The notes under the pieces are model-generated. The model saw only the letters and a program-made list of their open reading frames with translations, was not told where the DNA came from and did not search any database. The translations under genes and the position numbers were made by a program. 64,000 nucleotides of DNA, from the NCBI RefSeq assembly GCF_001442755.1, contig NZ_CP006367.1:3596001-3660000 (forward strand). Direction: 5' to 3'. Source of the DNA: Aureimonas sp. AU20 (GTDB lineage Bacteria; Pseudomonadota; Alphaproteobacteria; Rhizobiales; Rhizobiaceae). This document shows, one piece after another, positions 42,593 through 52,838 of the stretch. Position 1 is the stretch's first letter. Each line of letters starts with the position of its first letter.

Positions 42593-43641
42593 CCCAGCAA
42601 CGCGTTTCCCGCCTCGGCTTCCCCGTCAAGGTCATGGCGCGGGACGACCTGAAGAGCAACGACGCACGCCGGGCCGCCAGCGACCCGCATCTCAAGGTCT
42701 CGCTCACCTATATCGACGCCATTCTCGACCATTTGGACAAGCACGACATCCGCATGTACCGCATGTCGTCGGATCTGGCGCCCTACGCCACGCATCCCGA
42801 CATGCCGCAGTTCCACTCCATGGTGGCCGAGAGCCGGCCGGAACTGGAGGCGATCGGCCGCAAGGCCATGGATCTCGGCATCCGCCTGTCCTTCCACCCC
42901 TCGCAGTTCATCGTCCTGAACAGCCCGGACCCGGCGCTCGTGAAGAAGAGCGTCGCCGATCTCGTCTCTCAGGCCGAGATGCTGGACCTCATGGGCCTGC
43001 CGCCGGAGGCCGTGCTGGTGATCCATGTCGGCGGGACCTATGGCGACATTCCCGCCGCGCGCCAGCGCTGGGTCGACACCTGGGCTACGCTGCCCGAGCC
43101 GGTGCAGCGCCGCCTCGTGCTGGAGCATGACGACCTGCGCTTTTCCGCCGCCGACGTGCTCTGGATTCACGAGCGCACCGGCGTTCGGCTGATCTTCGAC
43201 TACCAGCATTTCTGGTGCCTCAACCCGGAGCGCGCCGACCTGCGCGACACGGTGGAGCGCATCCTCGCGTCATGGCCGGCAGGGCAGCAGCCCAAGATGC
43301 ACTTTTCCTCGCCGCGCACCGAGCTGCGCGAGCAGGTGCGCGTCGACAAGAAGACGAAGAAGAAGACCGTGGTCCACGTCGCGCCGGTCTTCACGGGCCA
43401 TGCCGATTTCGTCAATCCGTTCGAATTCGCCACCCTCATGCGCGTGCTCGACGGTCTCGACTTCGACGTGATGCTGGAGGCCAAGGCCAAGGACCTCGCC
43501 CTCCTGCGTCTTCGCCCCGATCTCCTGCGCTATGCGCCGGACGTCGCCGCGCGCTTCGGCCTGGAACCCTCCGAAGCCCCCGCCCTGGAGGCGGAGGAGG
43601 ACGAGGTCTTGGAAGAGGAAGAGGTCGCGGGCGGCGCCTGA
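42589..43641 (+). CDS. uvsE: UV DNA damage endonuclease UvsE
   Basis: The 350-residue TIM-barrel endonuclease incises 5' of UV photoproducts as an alternative to UvrABC. Family sequence is clear: RLGFPVKVM, YRMSSDLAPYATHPD, RLSFHPSQFIVLNS, VIHVGGTYGD, LVLEHDDLRFS and FDYQHFWCLNP, containing the metal-binding His, Glu and Asp residues. KMHFSSPR and HADFV follow. The C-terminus ends in an acidic tail. It is translationally coupled to the upstream DHH phosphoesterase gene by a 4-base overlap and converges on the GH13 gene only four bases away. Confidence 0.92.
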   Translation: MTQQRVSRLGFPVKVMARDDLKSNDARRAASDPHLKVSLTYIDAILDHLDKHDIRMYRMSSDLAPYATHPDMPQFHSMVAESRPELEAIGRKAMDLGIRLSFHPSQFIVLNSPDPALVKKSVADLVSQAEMLDLMGLPPEAVLVIHVGGTYGDIPAARQRWVDTWATLPEPVQRRLVLEHDDLRFSAADVLWIHERTGVRLIFDYQHFWCLNPERADLRDTVERILASWPAGQQPKMHFSSPRTELREQVRVDKKTKKKTVVHVAPVFTGHADFVNPFEFATLMRVLDGLDFDVMLEAKAKDLALLRLRPDLLRYAPDVAARFGLEPSEAPALEAEEDEVLEEEEVAGGA

Positions 43642-43645
43642 GGGC

Positions 43646-45283
43646 TCACTCGTCCGTCTCGTCGTCCGTCGCGGCATCGAAGTGGAACCACTCGAACCCG
43701 TAGGCGTCGAGCCGCAGCGTCCTGTCCTCGGGCGAGATATGCACGCCCTGGCGCAGGAGCGGGCTCATCGCCTCGAAGGGCAGGCCCTCCGGCAGACGCG
43801 CCAGCGCCGGCCGGTCGGCGAGATTGTGCAGGGTCAGAACCCCGCCGCCGCGCCAGCGCGACACGAGCGCCAGCACCGAGGCGTCCCCGGCGTCCAGCAC
43901 CTGCGGTCGCGCCCAGCCGATCTCGCGCGCCTCGCGCCGGGCGCGGATGAGCCGGCGCACCTGGGAGAGAAGCGACAGCGGGTCGAGTTTCTGCCGCGCC
44001 ACGTTCACATGCGGATAGGCGAAGGGCCCGTCCGACACCGAGGGGCGTACGCAGTCCTTGGGCTTGGCCGTGGAAAAGGCGCCGTTCTCGGCCGCGCTCC
44101 ACTGCATGGGCGTGCGCACGGAATGGCGCTCCGGCAGGCCCAGATCCTCTCCCATGCCGATCTCGTCGCCATACCAGAGCACCGGCGTGCCCGGCAGCGC
44201 CAGCATCACCGAGAAGGCCATGGCGAGCCGCCGCTCGTCGCCGCCCAACATGGGCGCAAGGCGCCGGCGCAGGCCCCGATCGTAGAGCTGCATGTCCTCC
44301 TCCGGGCCGAAGGCGGCGAAGACCTCCTCGCGCTCTTCCGTCTCCAGCCGGCCGAGATCGATCTCGTCGTGATTGCGCAAGAAGGTCGCCCATTGCGCCG
44401 GGCCGGGAATTTCTGGCAGCGCCTTCAGGAAATCCGACACCGGCCCGGCCTCGCCGCGCGCGAAGGCCAGGAACATCTGCTGGTTGAGCGGGAAGTTGAA
44501 GATGACGTGCAGCCGGTCGCCCGTGCCGAAATAGTCCGGCGCCTCGTCCATCGGAATGTTGGCCTCGGCCAGCAGGATCGCCTCGGACCTGCGCCACGAG
44601 AGGAAGGTCTGAAGCTGCGACAGGTAACGATAGGGCTCCCAGCCCGAATGGGCGGCGGACAGGTCCTCCAGCATGAAGGGCACCGCGTCCATGCGGAAGC
44701 CCGACACGCCGAGCGCCAGCCAGAAGCCCATGATGCGCTCGATTTCCTCGCGCACCCGGGGGTTGGCGATGTTGAGATCGGCCTGATGCTCGTAGAACCG
44801 GTGGAAGTAATATTCCCGGCGCTTGGTGTCGCGCGTCCAAGTCGTCTTCTGCACACCGGGAAAGATCACGCCCTTCTCGGCATCCGCCGGCTTGTCCTTG
44901 CGCCAGACATACCAGTCTCGATATTTCGGGTCGCCCATTCGGCTGGCCTGGAACCAGGGGTGGTCGATCGAGGAATGGTTGACCACGAGGTCGACGAGAA
45001 CGCGCAAGCCCCGCTCGTGCGCGGCATGGGTGAACTCCACGAAGTCGCCAAGCGTGCCGTAGCGCGGATCGACGTTGTAATAGTCCGCGACGTCGTAGCC
45101 ATTGTCGCGATTGGGGCTTGGGTAGAAGGGCAGCAGCCAGATACAGGTCGCGCCCAGCGCCTCGATATGGTCGAGCCGACTCGTCAGGCCCTTGAAGTCG
45201 CCGATCCCGTCGCCGTCCGAGTCCTGAAACGTCTCGACGTCGACGCAGTAGATCACCGCGTTCTTATACCAGAGATTGAACAT
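43646..45283 (-). CDS. GH13 alpha-amylase family enzyme, trehalose-synthase-like
   Basis: The 545-residue enzyme starts WYKNAVIYCVDVETFQDSDG and has the GH13 regions: VDLVVNHSS (region I), GFRMDAVPFM with nucleophile Asp (region II, about residue 200), LLAEANIP with acid/base Glu (region III) and FLRNHDEID (region IV). The RMDAVPFM, AEAN and NHDE versions resemble trehalose synthase (TreS) and related maltose-acting enzymes more than starch-degrading amylases, but the C-terminal kinase of fused TreS is absent. GGGAGG precedes ATG 45283; a longer start at 45304 exists. Trehalose or maltose interconversion is the likely role. Confidence 0.85.
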   Translation of the reverse strand: MFNLWYKNAVIYCVDVETFQDSDGDGIGDFKGLTSRLDHIEALGATCIWLLPFYPSPNRDNGYDVADYYNVDPRYGTLGDFVEFTHAAHERGLRVLVDLVVNHSSIDHPWFQASRMGDPKYRDWYVWRKDKPADAEKGVIFPGVQKTTWTRDTKRREYYFHRFYEHQADLNIANPRVREEIERIMGFWLALGVSGFRMDAVPFMLEDLSAAHSGWEPYRYLSQLQTFLSWRRSEAILLAEANIPMDEAPDYFGTGDRLHVIFNFPLNQQMFLAFARGEAGPVSDFLKALPEIPGPAQWATFLRNHDEIDLGRLETEEREEVFAAFGPEEDMQLYDRGLRRRLAPMLGGDERRLAMAFSVMLALPGTPVLWYGDEIGMGEDLGLPERHSVRTPMQWSAAENGAFSTAKPKDCVRPSVSDGPFAYPHVNVARQKLDPLSLLSQVRRLIRARREAREIGWARPQVLDAGDASVLALVSRWRGGGVLTLHNLADRPALARLPEGLPFEAMSPLLRQGVHISPEDRTLRLDAYGFEWFHFDAATDDETDE

Positions 45284-45391
45284 TCCACCTCCCTTCGCCT
45301 CCACCCAAGCTAGTGCAGAGCCTCCCTACGCCTATCGAAACGCCGCCCCGCGTCATGCGGCAGCGCACAATGTCGGACCCCAAGAATCGGA

Positions 45392-45421
45392 TTGACAGAC
45401 GAGGCTCGCTCCGTTTTGTAT
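45392..45421 (+). promoter_or_regulatory. Candidate sigma-70 promoter of the ytfQ operon
   Basis: A perfect TTGACA lies at 45392-45397, 150 bases upstream of ytfQ. The best -10 candidate, TTGTAT at 45416-45421 (18-base spacing), matches only half the consensus. Confidence 0.4.
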
Positions 45422-45541
45422 GAGTTATTCGCAGGATCAGGCTGCGAGACGGACGCGAGGTCACGGGGCCTGCCGCGTCCGGCCGGTTGGGAGCCCGGTT
45501 TGGTTTCGGCGGCACGGCCGCCCCAAGGGAGGAATTTGACT

Positions 45542-46507
45542 ATGACGATCAGACGTAGCCTTGCGGCCGCTTTCGCCTTGGCGACGGTGCTGGCGAGCCC
45601 GGTGCTCGCGGCGGACATGGTGGTCGGCTTCTCGCAGGTCGGCTCGGAATCGGGCTGGCGCGCGGCCGAGACCTCGGTCACCAAGCAGGAAGCGCAAAAG
45701 CGCGGCATCGACCTGAAATTCGCCGATGCGCAGCAGAAGCAGGAAAACCAGATCAAGGCCATCCGCTCCTTCGTGGCGCAGGGCGTGGACGCGATCCTTC
45801 TCGCCCCCGTGGTCGCCACGGGCTGGGACGAAGTGCTGGGCGAAGCCAAGGAAGCCAAGATCCCGGTCGTGCTGCTCGACCGCAACATCGACACCAAGGA
45901 CCCGTCGCTCTACCTGACCGCCGTCACCTCCGACCAGGTGCACGAGGGCAAGGTCGCCGGCGAGTATCTCGCCAAACAGGTCGGCGCCAAGCCCTGCAAG
46001 GTCGTGGAGCTTCAGGGCACCACCGGCTCCTCGCCCGCCATCGCGCGCAAGAAGGGCTTCGAGGAAGCCATCGCCGGCAAGAGCAACATCACCCTCGCCC
46101 GGTCGCAGACCGGCGACTTCACCCGCACCAAGGGTAAGGAAGTGATGGAAAGCTTCATCAAGGCCGAGAACGGCGGCAAGGACATCTGCGCGGTCTACGC
46201 CCACAACGACGACATGGCCGTCGGCGCCATCCAGGCCATCAAGGAAGCCGGCCTGAAGCCGGGCAAGGACATCATGGTCGTCTCGATCGACGCCGTGCCG
46301 GACATCTTCCAGGCCATCGCGAACGGCGAGGCCAACGCCACGGTGGAGCTGACGCCCAACATGGCCGGTCCGGCCTTCGACGCGCTGGAAGCCTACAAGA
46401 AGGACGGCAAGGAGCCGCCGAAGTGGATCCAGACCGAGTCCAAGCTCTACACGCAGAACGACGACCCGAAGAAGGTTCTGGAATCCAAGAAGGGCCTCGG
46501 CTACTGA
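45542..46507 (+). CDS. ytfQ: Galactofuranose ABC transporter substrate-binding protein
   Basis: The 321-residue periplasmic protein has a signal peptide ending at LAA (residue about 24). The mature part follows the YtfQ sequence closely: VVGFSQVGSESGWRAAET, DAQQKQENQIKAIRSFVAQ, LLAPVVATGWDEVL, FTRTKGKEVMESFIKAENGG, YAHNDDMAVGAIQAIKEAGL and VELTPNMAGPAFDALE. These include the sugar-binding Trp, Arg, Asp and Asn residues of the pentose/hexose periplasmic-binding fold. E. coli YtfQ binds galactofuranose. GGGAGGAA precedes ATG 45542. It heads the operon ytfQ-ytfR-ytfT-yjfF. Confidence 0.93.
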   Translation: MTIRRSLAAAFALATVLASPVLAADMVVGFSQVGSESGWRAAETSVTKQEAQKRGIDLKFADAQQKQENQIKAIRSFVAQGVDAILLAPVVATGWDEVLGEAKEAKIPVVLLDRNIDTKDPSLYLTAVTSDQVHEGKVAGEYLAKQVGAKPCKVVELQGTTGSSPAIARKKGFEEAIAGKSNITLARSQTGDFTRTKGKEVMESFIKAENGGKDICAVYAHNDDMAVGAIQAIKEAGLKPGKDIMVVSIDAVPDIFQAIANGEANATVELTPNMAGPAFDALEAYKKDGKEPPKWIQTESKLYTQNDDPKKVLESKKGLGY

Positions 46508-46542
46508 GCCGCCCCCGCATCTGACCCGACCGAAAACCAACG

Positions 46543-46565
46543 CGCGGCGCCCCTTCGGCGCCGCG
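46543..46565 (+). terminator. Intercistronic hairpin between ytfQ and ytfR
   Basis: CGCGGCGCC at 46543-46551 pairs perfectly with GGCGCCGCG at 46557-46565 around CCCTTC, 36 bases past the ytfQ stop and 170 bases before ytfR. In binding-protein transport operons such structures reduce read-through or protect the upstream mRNA, so that the binding protein is made in excess. Confidence 0.6.
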
Positions 46566-46736
46566 TCGCTTCCTGCCCGACATCCGTTCGGCATCGCGCC
46601 GGCCCAGCCCACTTCGCGAACGACCCGTCGCGAAGGTCTCGAGCCGTTCCGTCGTGCCGCGCCCGGTCGATGCGAGCCGCCTCGGCCGAACCGGACGCGG
46701 TGCCGAGCAGGCTCCCGGAACCAGCGGATCGCCTCC

Positions 46737-48242
46737 ATGACCAGACTTCTGATTCAGGGCCTCACCAAGAGCTTTGCCGGCATGACGGCGCTCGACGGCG
46801 TGGACCTTCACCTGCGCGCGGGCGAGATCCACGCGCTTCTCGGCGAGAACGGGGCCGGCAAGTCCACCCTCATCAAGACGCTGACCGGCATCTACCGGCG
46901 CGACGGCGGGCGCATCGCGCTCGACGGCGCCGAGATCGAGCCGGCCGACAGCGGCGAGGCGCAGCGGCTCGGCATCGGCACGGTCTACCAGGAGGTGAAC
47001 CTCCTGCCGAACCTCACCGTCGCGGAGAACCTGTTTCTCGGCCGCCAGCCGACCCGGTTCGGCTTCACCGACGGGCGCGCCATGCGCCGCCGCTCGGCAG
47101 AGCTCTTGGAAGCCTACGGTCTGGCGGTGAACCCCAATGCCACGCTCGGCAGCCTGTCCGTCGCCGTGCAGCAGCTCGTCGCCATCATCCGCGCGGTGGA
47201 TCTTTCCGGCAAGGTGCTGATCCTCGACGAGCCCACCGCCAGCCTCGACGCGGCAGAGGTGGAGTCGCTCTTCGTCGCCATGCGAGCCTTGCGCGACAGG
47301 GGCCTTGCCATTCTCTTCGTCACCCATTTCCTGGATCAGGTCTTCGCGGTCTGCGACCGCGCCACGGTGCTGCGCAACGGCCGTCTGGTGGGCGAGAAGG
47401 CCATCGCCGAGACCTCCCGCATGGACATCGTCTCCATGATGCTGGGGCGCGAGCTGGACGAGGCCGTGTCGCACGCGGCCCCCGCGCCGCTCGCCTCGGG
47501 CGAGCCGCGCGTGTCCTTCCGCAACTATGGCCGCAAGCGCATGGTCGAACCCTTCGATCTCGACATCCGGCCGGGCGAGGCCGTGGGCGTCGCCGGCCTG
47601 CTCGGCTCGGGCCGCACGGAAACCGCCCGCCTCGTCTTCGGCGCCGACCGCGCCGACACGGGCGAAGCGCGGGTGGACGGGCGCGCGACGCGCATCCTCT
47701 CGCCGCGCGCCGCCATCCGCCTCGGCTTCGGCTACTGCCCGGAGGAGCGCAAGGTGGAGGGCATCGTCGGCGATCTCTCGGTGCGCGAGAACATCATCCT
47801 CGCGCTGCAGGCGCGGCGCGGCTGGGCCAAGCCCTTGTCGATCCGCGAGCAGGCGCGCATCGCCGAGCATTTCGTCAAGGCGCTGGACATTCGCACCACC
47901 GACATCGAGAAGCCGATCCGCCTCCTGTCGGGCGGCAACCAGCAGAAGGCGATCCTCGCCCGCTGGCTCGCCACCGAACCCTCCTTCCTGATCCTCGACG
48001 AGCCGACGCGCGGCATCGACGTCGGCGCCCATGCCGAGATCGTGCGCCTGATCGAGGAGCTCTGCGCCAAGGGCATGGCCATGCTCGTCATCTCCTCCGA
48101 GCTGGAAGAGCTCACCGCCTATTCCCGGCGCATCCGCGTGTTGCGCGACCGGCGCCATCTCGGAGACCTGGAAGGCGGCGACATCTCGCCCGCTTCCATC
48201 ATGCGAACCATTGCCGGCACCCAAGGGGACGCGCGCTCATGA
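46737..48242 (+). CDS. ytfR: Sugar ABC transporter ATP-binding protein
   Basis: The 501-residue protein has two tandem ABC domains. The first carries Walker A GENGAGKST (about 36-44), SVAVQQLV in place of the usual LSVGQQ signature, and Walker B KVLILDEPTASLD. The second has GLLGSGRTE at the P-loop position (lacking the GKT/S core, as is normal for the second domain of sugar ATPases), LLSGGNQQKAILARWLA and FLILDEPTRGID. It is the ATPase of the galactofuranose importer and overlaps ytfT by four bases. Confidence 0.92.
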   Translation: MTRLLIQGLTKSFAGMTALDGVDLHLRAGEIHALLGENGAGKSTLIKTLTGIYRRDGGRIALDGAEIEPADSGEAQRLGIGTVYQEVNLLPNLTVAENLFLGRQPTRFGFTDGRAMRRRSAELLEAYGLAVNPNATLGSLSVAVQQLVAIIRAVDLSGKVLILDEPTASLDAAEVESLFVAMRALRDRGLAILFVTHFLDQVFAVCDRATVLRNGRLVGEKAIAETSRMDIVSMMLGRELDEAVSHAAPAPLASGEPRVSFRNYGRKRMVEPFDLDIRPGEAVGVAGLLGSGRTETARLVFGADRADTGEARVDGRATRILSPRAAIRLGFGYCPEERKVEGIVGDLSVRENIILALQARRGWAKPLSIREQARIAEHFVKALDIRTTDIEKPIRLLSGGNQQKAILARWLATEPSFLILDEPTRGIDVGAHAEIVRLIEELCAKGMAMLVISSELEELTAYSRRIRVLRDRRHLGDLEGGDISPASIMRTIAGTQGDARS

Positions 48243-49285
48243 ACCGTCTCACCCGCGCCGCGCCGCAGATCGGCGCGCTCGCTCTCGTGCTCTTCGCCAA
48301 CTGGCTGGCCTTTCCCGCCTTCTTCGACCTCGCCCTTCAGAACGGGCGCGCCTACGGCCCTCTGATCGACGTGCTCAATCGCGGCGCGCCGGTCATGCTG
48401 CTCGCCGTCGGCATGACCCTCGTCATCGCCACCAAGGGCGTCGACCTTTCCGTCGGCGCCACCATGGCGATCTCCGGCGCGGTCGCCGCGACACTCACCG
48501 TCCAGGGCTATCCCGTGCCGCTGGTGATCCTCGCCGCCCTCGGCGTCGGCCTCATATGCGGTCTGTGGAACGGGTTTCTCGTCGCCGTTCTCGACATCCA
48601 GCCGATCATCGCGACGTTGATTCTCATGGTGGCCGGGCGCGGCGTCGCCCAGCTCATCACCTCCGGCACCATCGTCACCTTCAACGATCCCGTGCTCTTC
48701 TTCATCGGCGGCGGCTCGTTTCTCGGCCTGCCCATGCCGGTGGTCATCGCCGCCGTGGTCGCGCTCATCGCCGTGCTTCTCGTGCGGCGCACCGCGCTCG
48801 GTCTCCTGATCGAGGCGACCGGCATCAACCGCCGCGCCTCGGCGCTGGCCGGCGTCGACGCGCGGGCCGTGATTCTGGCCGCCTACATGACCTCGGGCCT
48901 CTGCGCCTCGGTGGCCGGCATCGTCGCCGCCGCCGACATTCGCGGCGCCGACGCCAACAATGCCGGCCTCTGGCTGGAGCTGGACGCCATCCTCGCCGTG
49001 GTCATCGGCGGCACCTCCCTCATGGGTGGGCGCTTCTCCATCCTCCTGTCGCTGGTCGGCGCGCTCATCATCCAGGCGATGAACACCGGCATCCTTCTCT
49101 CGGGCTTCCCGCCGGAGATGAACCTGATCCTCAAGGCCGCGCTGATCGTCCTGATCCTGGTGATCCAGTCGCCTGCCATGGGCCGGATCGCCGCCTTCTC
49201 CCGCCACCGTCCGCCGCCGCCCTCGGCCAATGCCGCAAAGGCGAAAGGCTCGCTTCCTTCCGTGCGCGAGGTTCCCGGTCGATGA
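48239..49285 (+). CDS. ytfT: Sugar ABC transporter permease
   Basis: The 348-residue integral-membrane permease of the RbsC/YtfT family has about ten hydrophobic segments. The diagnostic GMTLVIATKGVDLSVGA and ILAVVIGGTSLMGG sequences are present; both contain residues conserved in ribose/galactofuranose-type permeases. The C-terminal 35 residues are a polar extension. It overlaps ytfR and yjfF by four bases each. Confidence 0.9.
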   Translation: MNRLTRAAPQIGALALVLFANWLAFPAFFDLALQNGRAYGPLIDVLNRGAPVMLLAVGMTLVIATKGVDLSVGATMAISGAVAATLTVQGYPVPLVILAALGVGLICGLWNGFLVAVLDIQPIIATLILMVAGRGVAQLITSGTIVTFNDPVLFFIGGGSFLGLPMPVVIAAVVALIAVLLVRRTALGLLIEATGINRRASALAGVDARAVILAAYMTSGLCASVAGIVAAADIRGADANNAGLWLELDAILAVVIGGTSLMGGRFSILLSLVGALIIQAMNTGILLSGFPPEMNLILKAALIVLILVIQSPAMGRIAAFSRHRPPPPSANAAKAKGSLPSVREVPGR

Positions 49286-50244
49286 ACGCCCGTTTCCTTC
49301 CCCTTCTCGTCACCATCATCGTGTTTCTCGCCGCCTTCGCCCTGTCGGCCGCGCAGTATCCGACGATCCTGTCCACCCGCGTCGCGGCCAATCTCCTGAC
49401 CGACAATGCCTTTCTCGGCATCGTCGCCGTCGGCATGACGTTCGTCATCCTGTCGGGCGGCATCGATCTCTCGGTCGGCTCGGTGATCGCCTTCACCGGC
49501 GTCTTCCTCGCCGTCACCATCCAGGCCGGCTGGCATCCCTACGCGATGATCCCCGCCATCCTCCTCATCGCCGCCGTTTTCGGCGCGGCCATGGGCGCGA
49601 TGATCCACTATCTCCAGACGCCGCCTTTCATCGTGACCCTCGCCGGCATGTTCCTGGCGCGCGGCGGCTGCTACTTGCTGACCACCGAGTCCATTCCCAT
49701 CAACCACCCCGACTTCGACGCGCTGAAGCAGCTCTACTGGGTCATCCCCTCGGGCGGGCGTCTGTCCTTCGTCGCCATGGTGATGCTGGCCGTCTTCGCG
49801 ATCGGCATGCTCATCGCCCACAAGACCCGCTTCGGAACTTATGTCTACGCGCTGGGCGGCGACCGAACCTCGGCCGAGCTCATGGGCGTGCCCGTCGGCC
49901 GCGTCACCATCGGCATCTATGCGCTCTCCAGCCTGCTGGCCGGCGTCGCGGGCGTCGTCTTCGCCCTCTACACGTCCTCGGGCTACTCGCTCGCGACCGT
50001 CGGCGTCGAGCTCGACGCCATCGCCGCCGTGGTGATCGGCGGGACGCTGCTCACCGGCGGCGTCGGCTTCGTCGCCGGCACCCTCGTCGGCGTCCTCATC
50101 TCAGGCCTGATCCAGACCTATATCGTCTTCGACGGAACGCTCTCGTCCTGGTGGACCAAGATCGCCATCGGTATCCTCCTCTTCGCCTTCATCACCCTCC
50201 AGCGCGTCCTCACGCGCCGCACCAGCCTCGCTGCGGCGGCTTGA
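49282..50244 (+). CDS. yjfF: Sugar ABC transporter permease
   Basis: The 320-residue second permease of the importer has GMTFVILSGGIDLSVGSV, THYLQ-like MIHYLQTPPFIVTLAGM, YALGGDRTSAELMGVPV and IAAVVIGGTLLTGGVG, all family landmarks of YjfF. Like E. coli, this operon therefore encodes a heterodimeric permease pair. Five hairpins follow its stop codon. Confidence 0.9.
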   Translation: MNARFLPLLVTIIVFLAAFALSAAQYPTILSTRVAANLLTDNAFLGIVAVGMTFVILSGGIDLSVGSVIAFTGVFLAVTIQAGWHPYAMIPAILLIAAVFGAAMGAMIHYLQTPPFIVTLAGMFLARGGCYLLTTESIPINHPDFDALKQLYWVIPSGGRLSFVAMVMLAVFAIGMLIAHKTRFGTYVYALGGDRTSAELMGVPVGRVTIGIYALSSLLAGVAGVVFALYTSSGYSLATVGVELDAIAAVVIGGTLLTGGVGFVAGTLVGVLISGLIQTYIVFDGTLSSWWTKIAIGILLFAFITLQRVLTRRTSLAAAA

Positions 50245-50265
50245 GCGGATAGGGCGGGGCGAGAC

Positions 50266-50450
50266 GCAGGGGACAGCCGTCCCCTGCACCCCTGCCAGGG
50301 GAAATGATTTCCCCTGGACCCCTCGTTCGTTTGAGTTCCTGTCCCCGATCCGGGCGGGCCAGAGGCCCGCCCGGATCGGGGAAAAGGTCTTCAAAAGAAA
50401 GGAAGGGTTCGGGAAGTCATTCCCGAGCGGGGTTCGGGGCGGCAGCCCCG
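50266..50450. repeat. Cluster of five perfect hairpins between yjfF and maeB
   Basis: Five perfect inverted repeats follow one another: GCAGGGGA/TCCCCTGC (50266-50287), CCAGGGGAAA/TTTCCCCTGG (50295-50317), CCCCGATCCGGGCGGGCC with its complement around AGA (50343-50381, 18-bp arms), CGGGAA/TTCCCG (50410-50425) and CGGGGC/GCCCCG (50435-50450). They lie between convergent ends of yjfF and maeB. The large central stem could stop transcription from either side, although no T-run follows it. Confidence 0.75.
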
Positions 50451-50471
50451 CCTCTCGCCCGCCTCTCCCGC

Positions 50472-52751
<2,280 letters not shown>

Positions 52752-52782
52752 GTTCGCTTCCTTCGCCGCCAGAACTGCCTGG

Positions 52783-52804
52783 GATGTGCGGAAATCCGCA
52801 CATC
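52783..52804. promoter_or_regulatory. 22-base palindrome upstream of maeB
   Basis: GATGTGCGGA at 52783-52792 and TCCGCACATC at 52795-52804 are perfect inverted arms around AA. It lies between the maeB start (52751) and the end of the RND permease gene (52839) on the same strand. It could be an operator for maeB or a terminator for the efflux operon; the absence of a T-run favours an operator. Confidence 0.45.
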
Positions 52805-52838
52805 GGCCTTCTGTCTTGCGCGAGGGAAAGGCGCGTCG

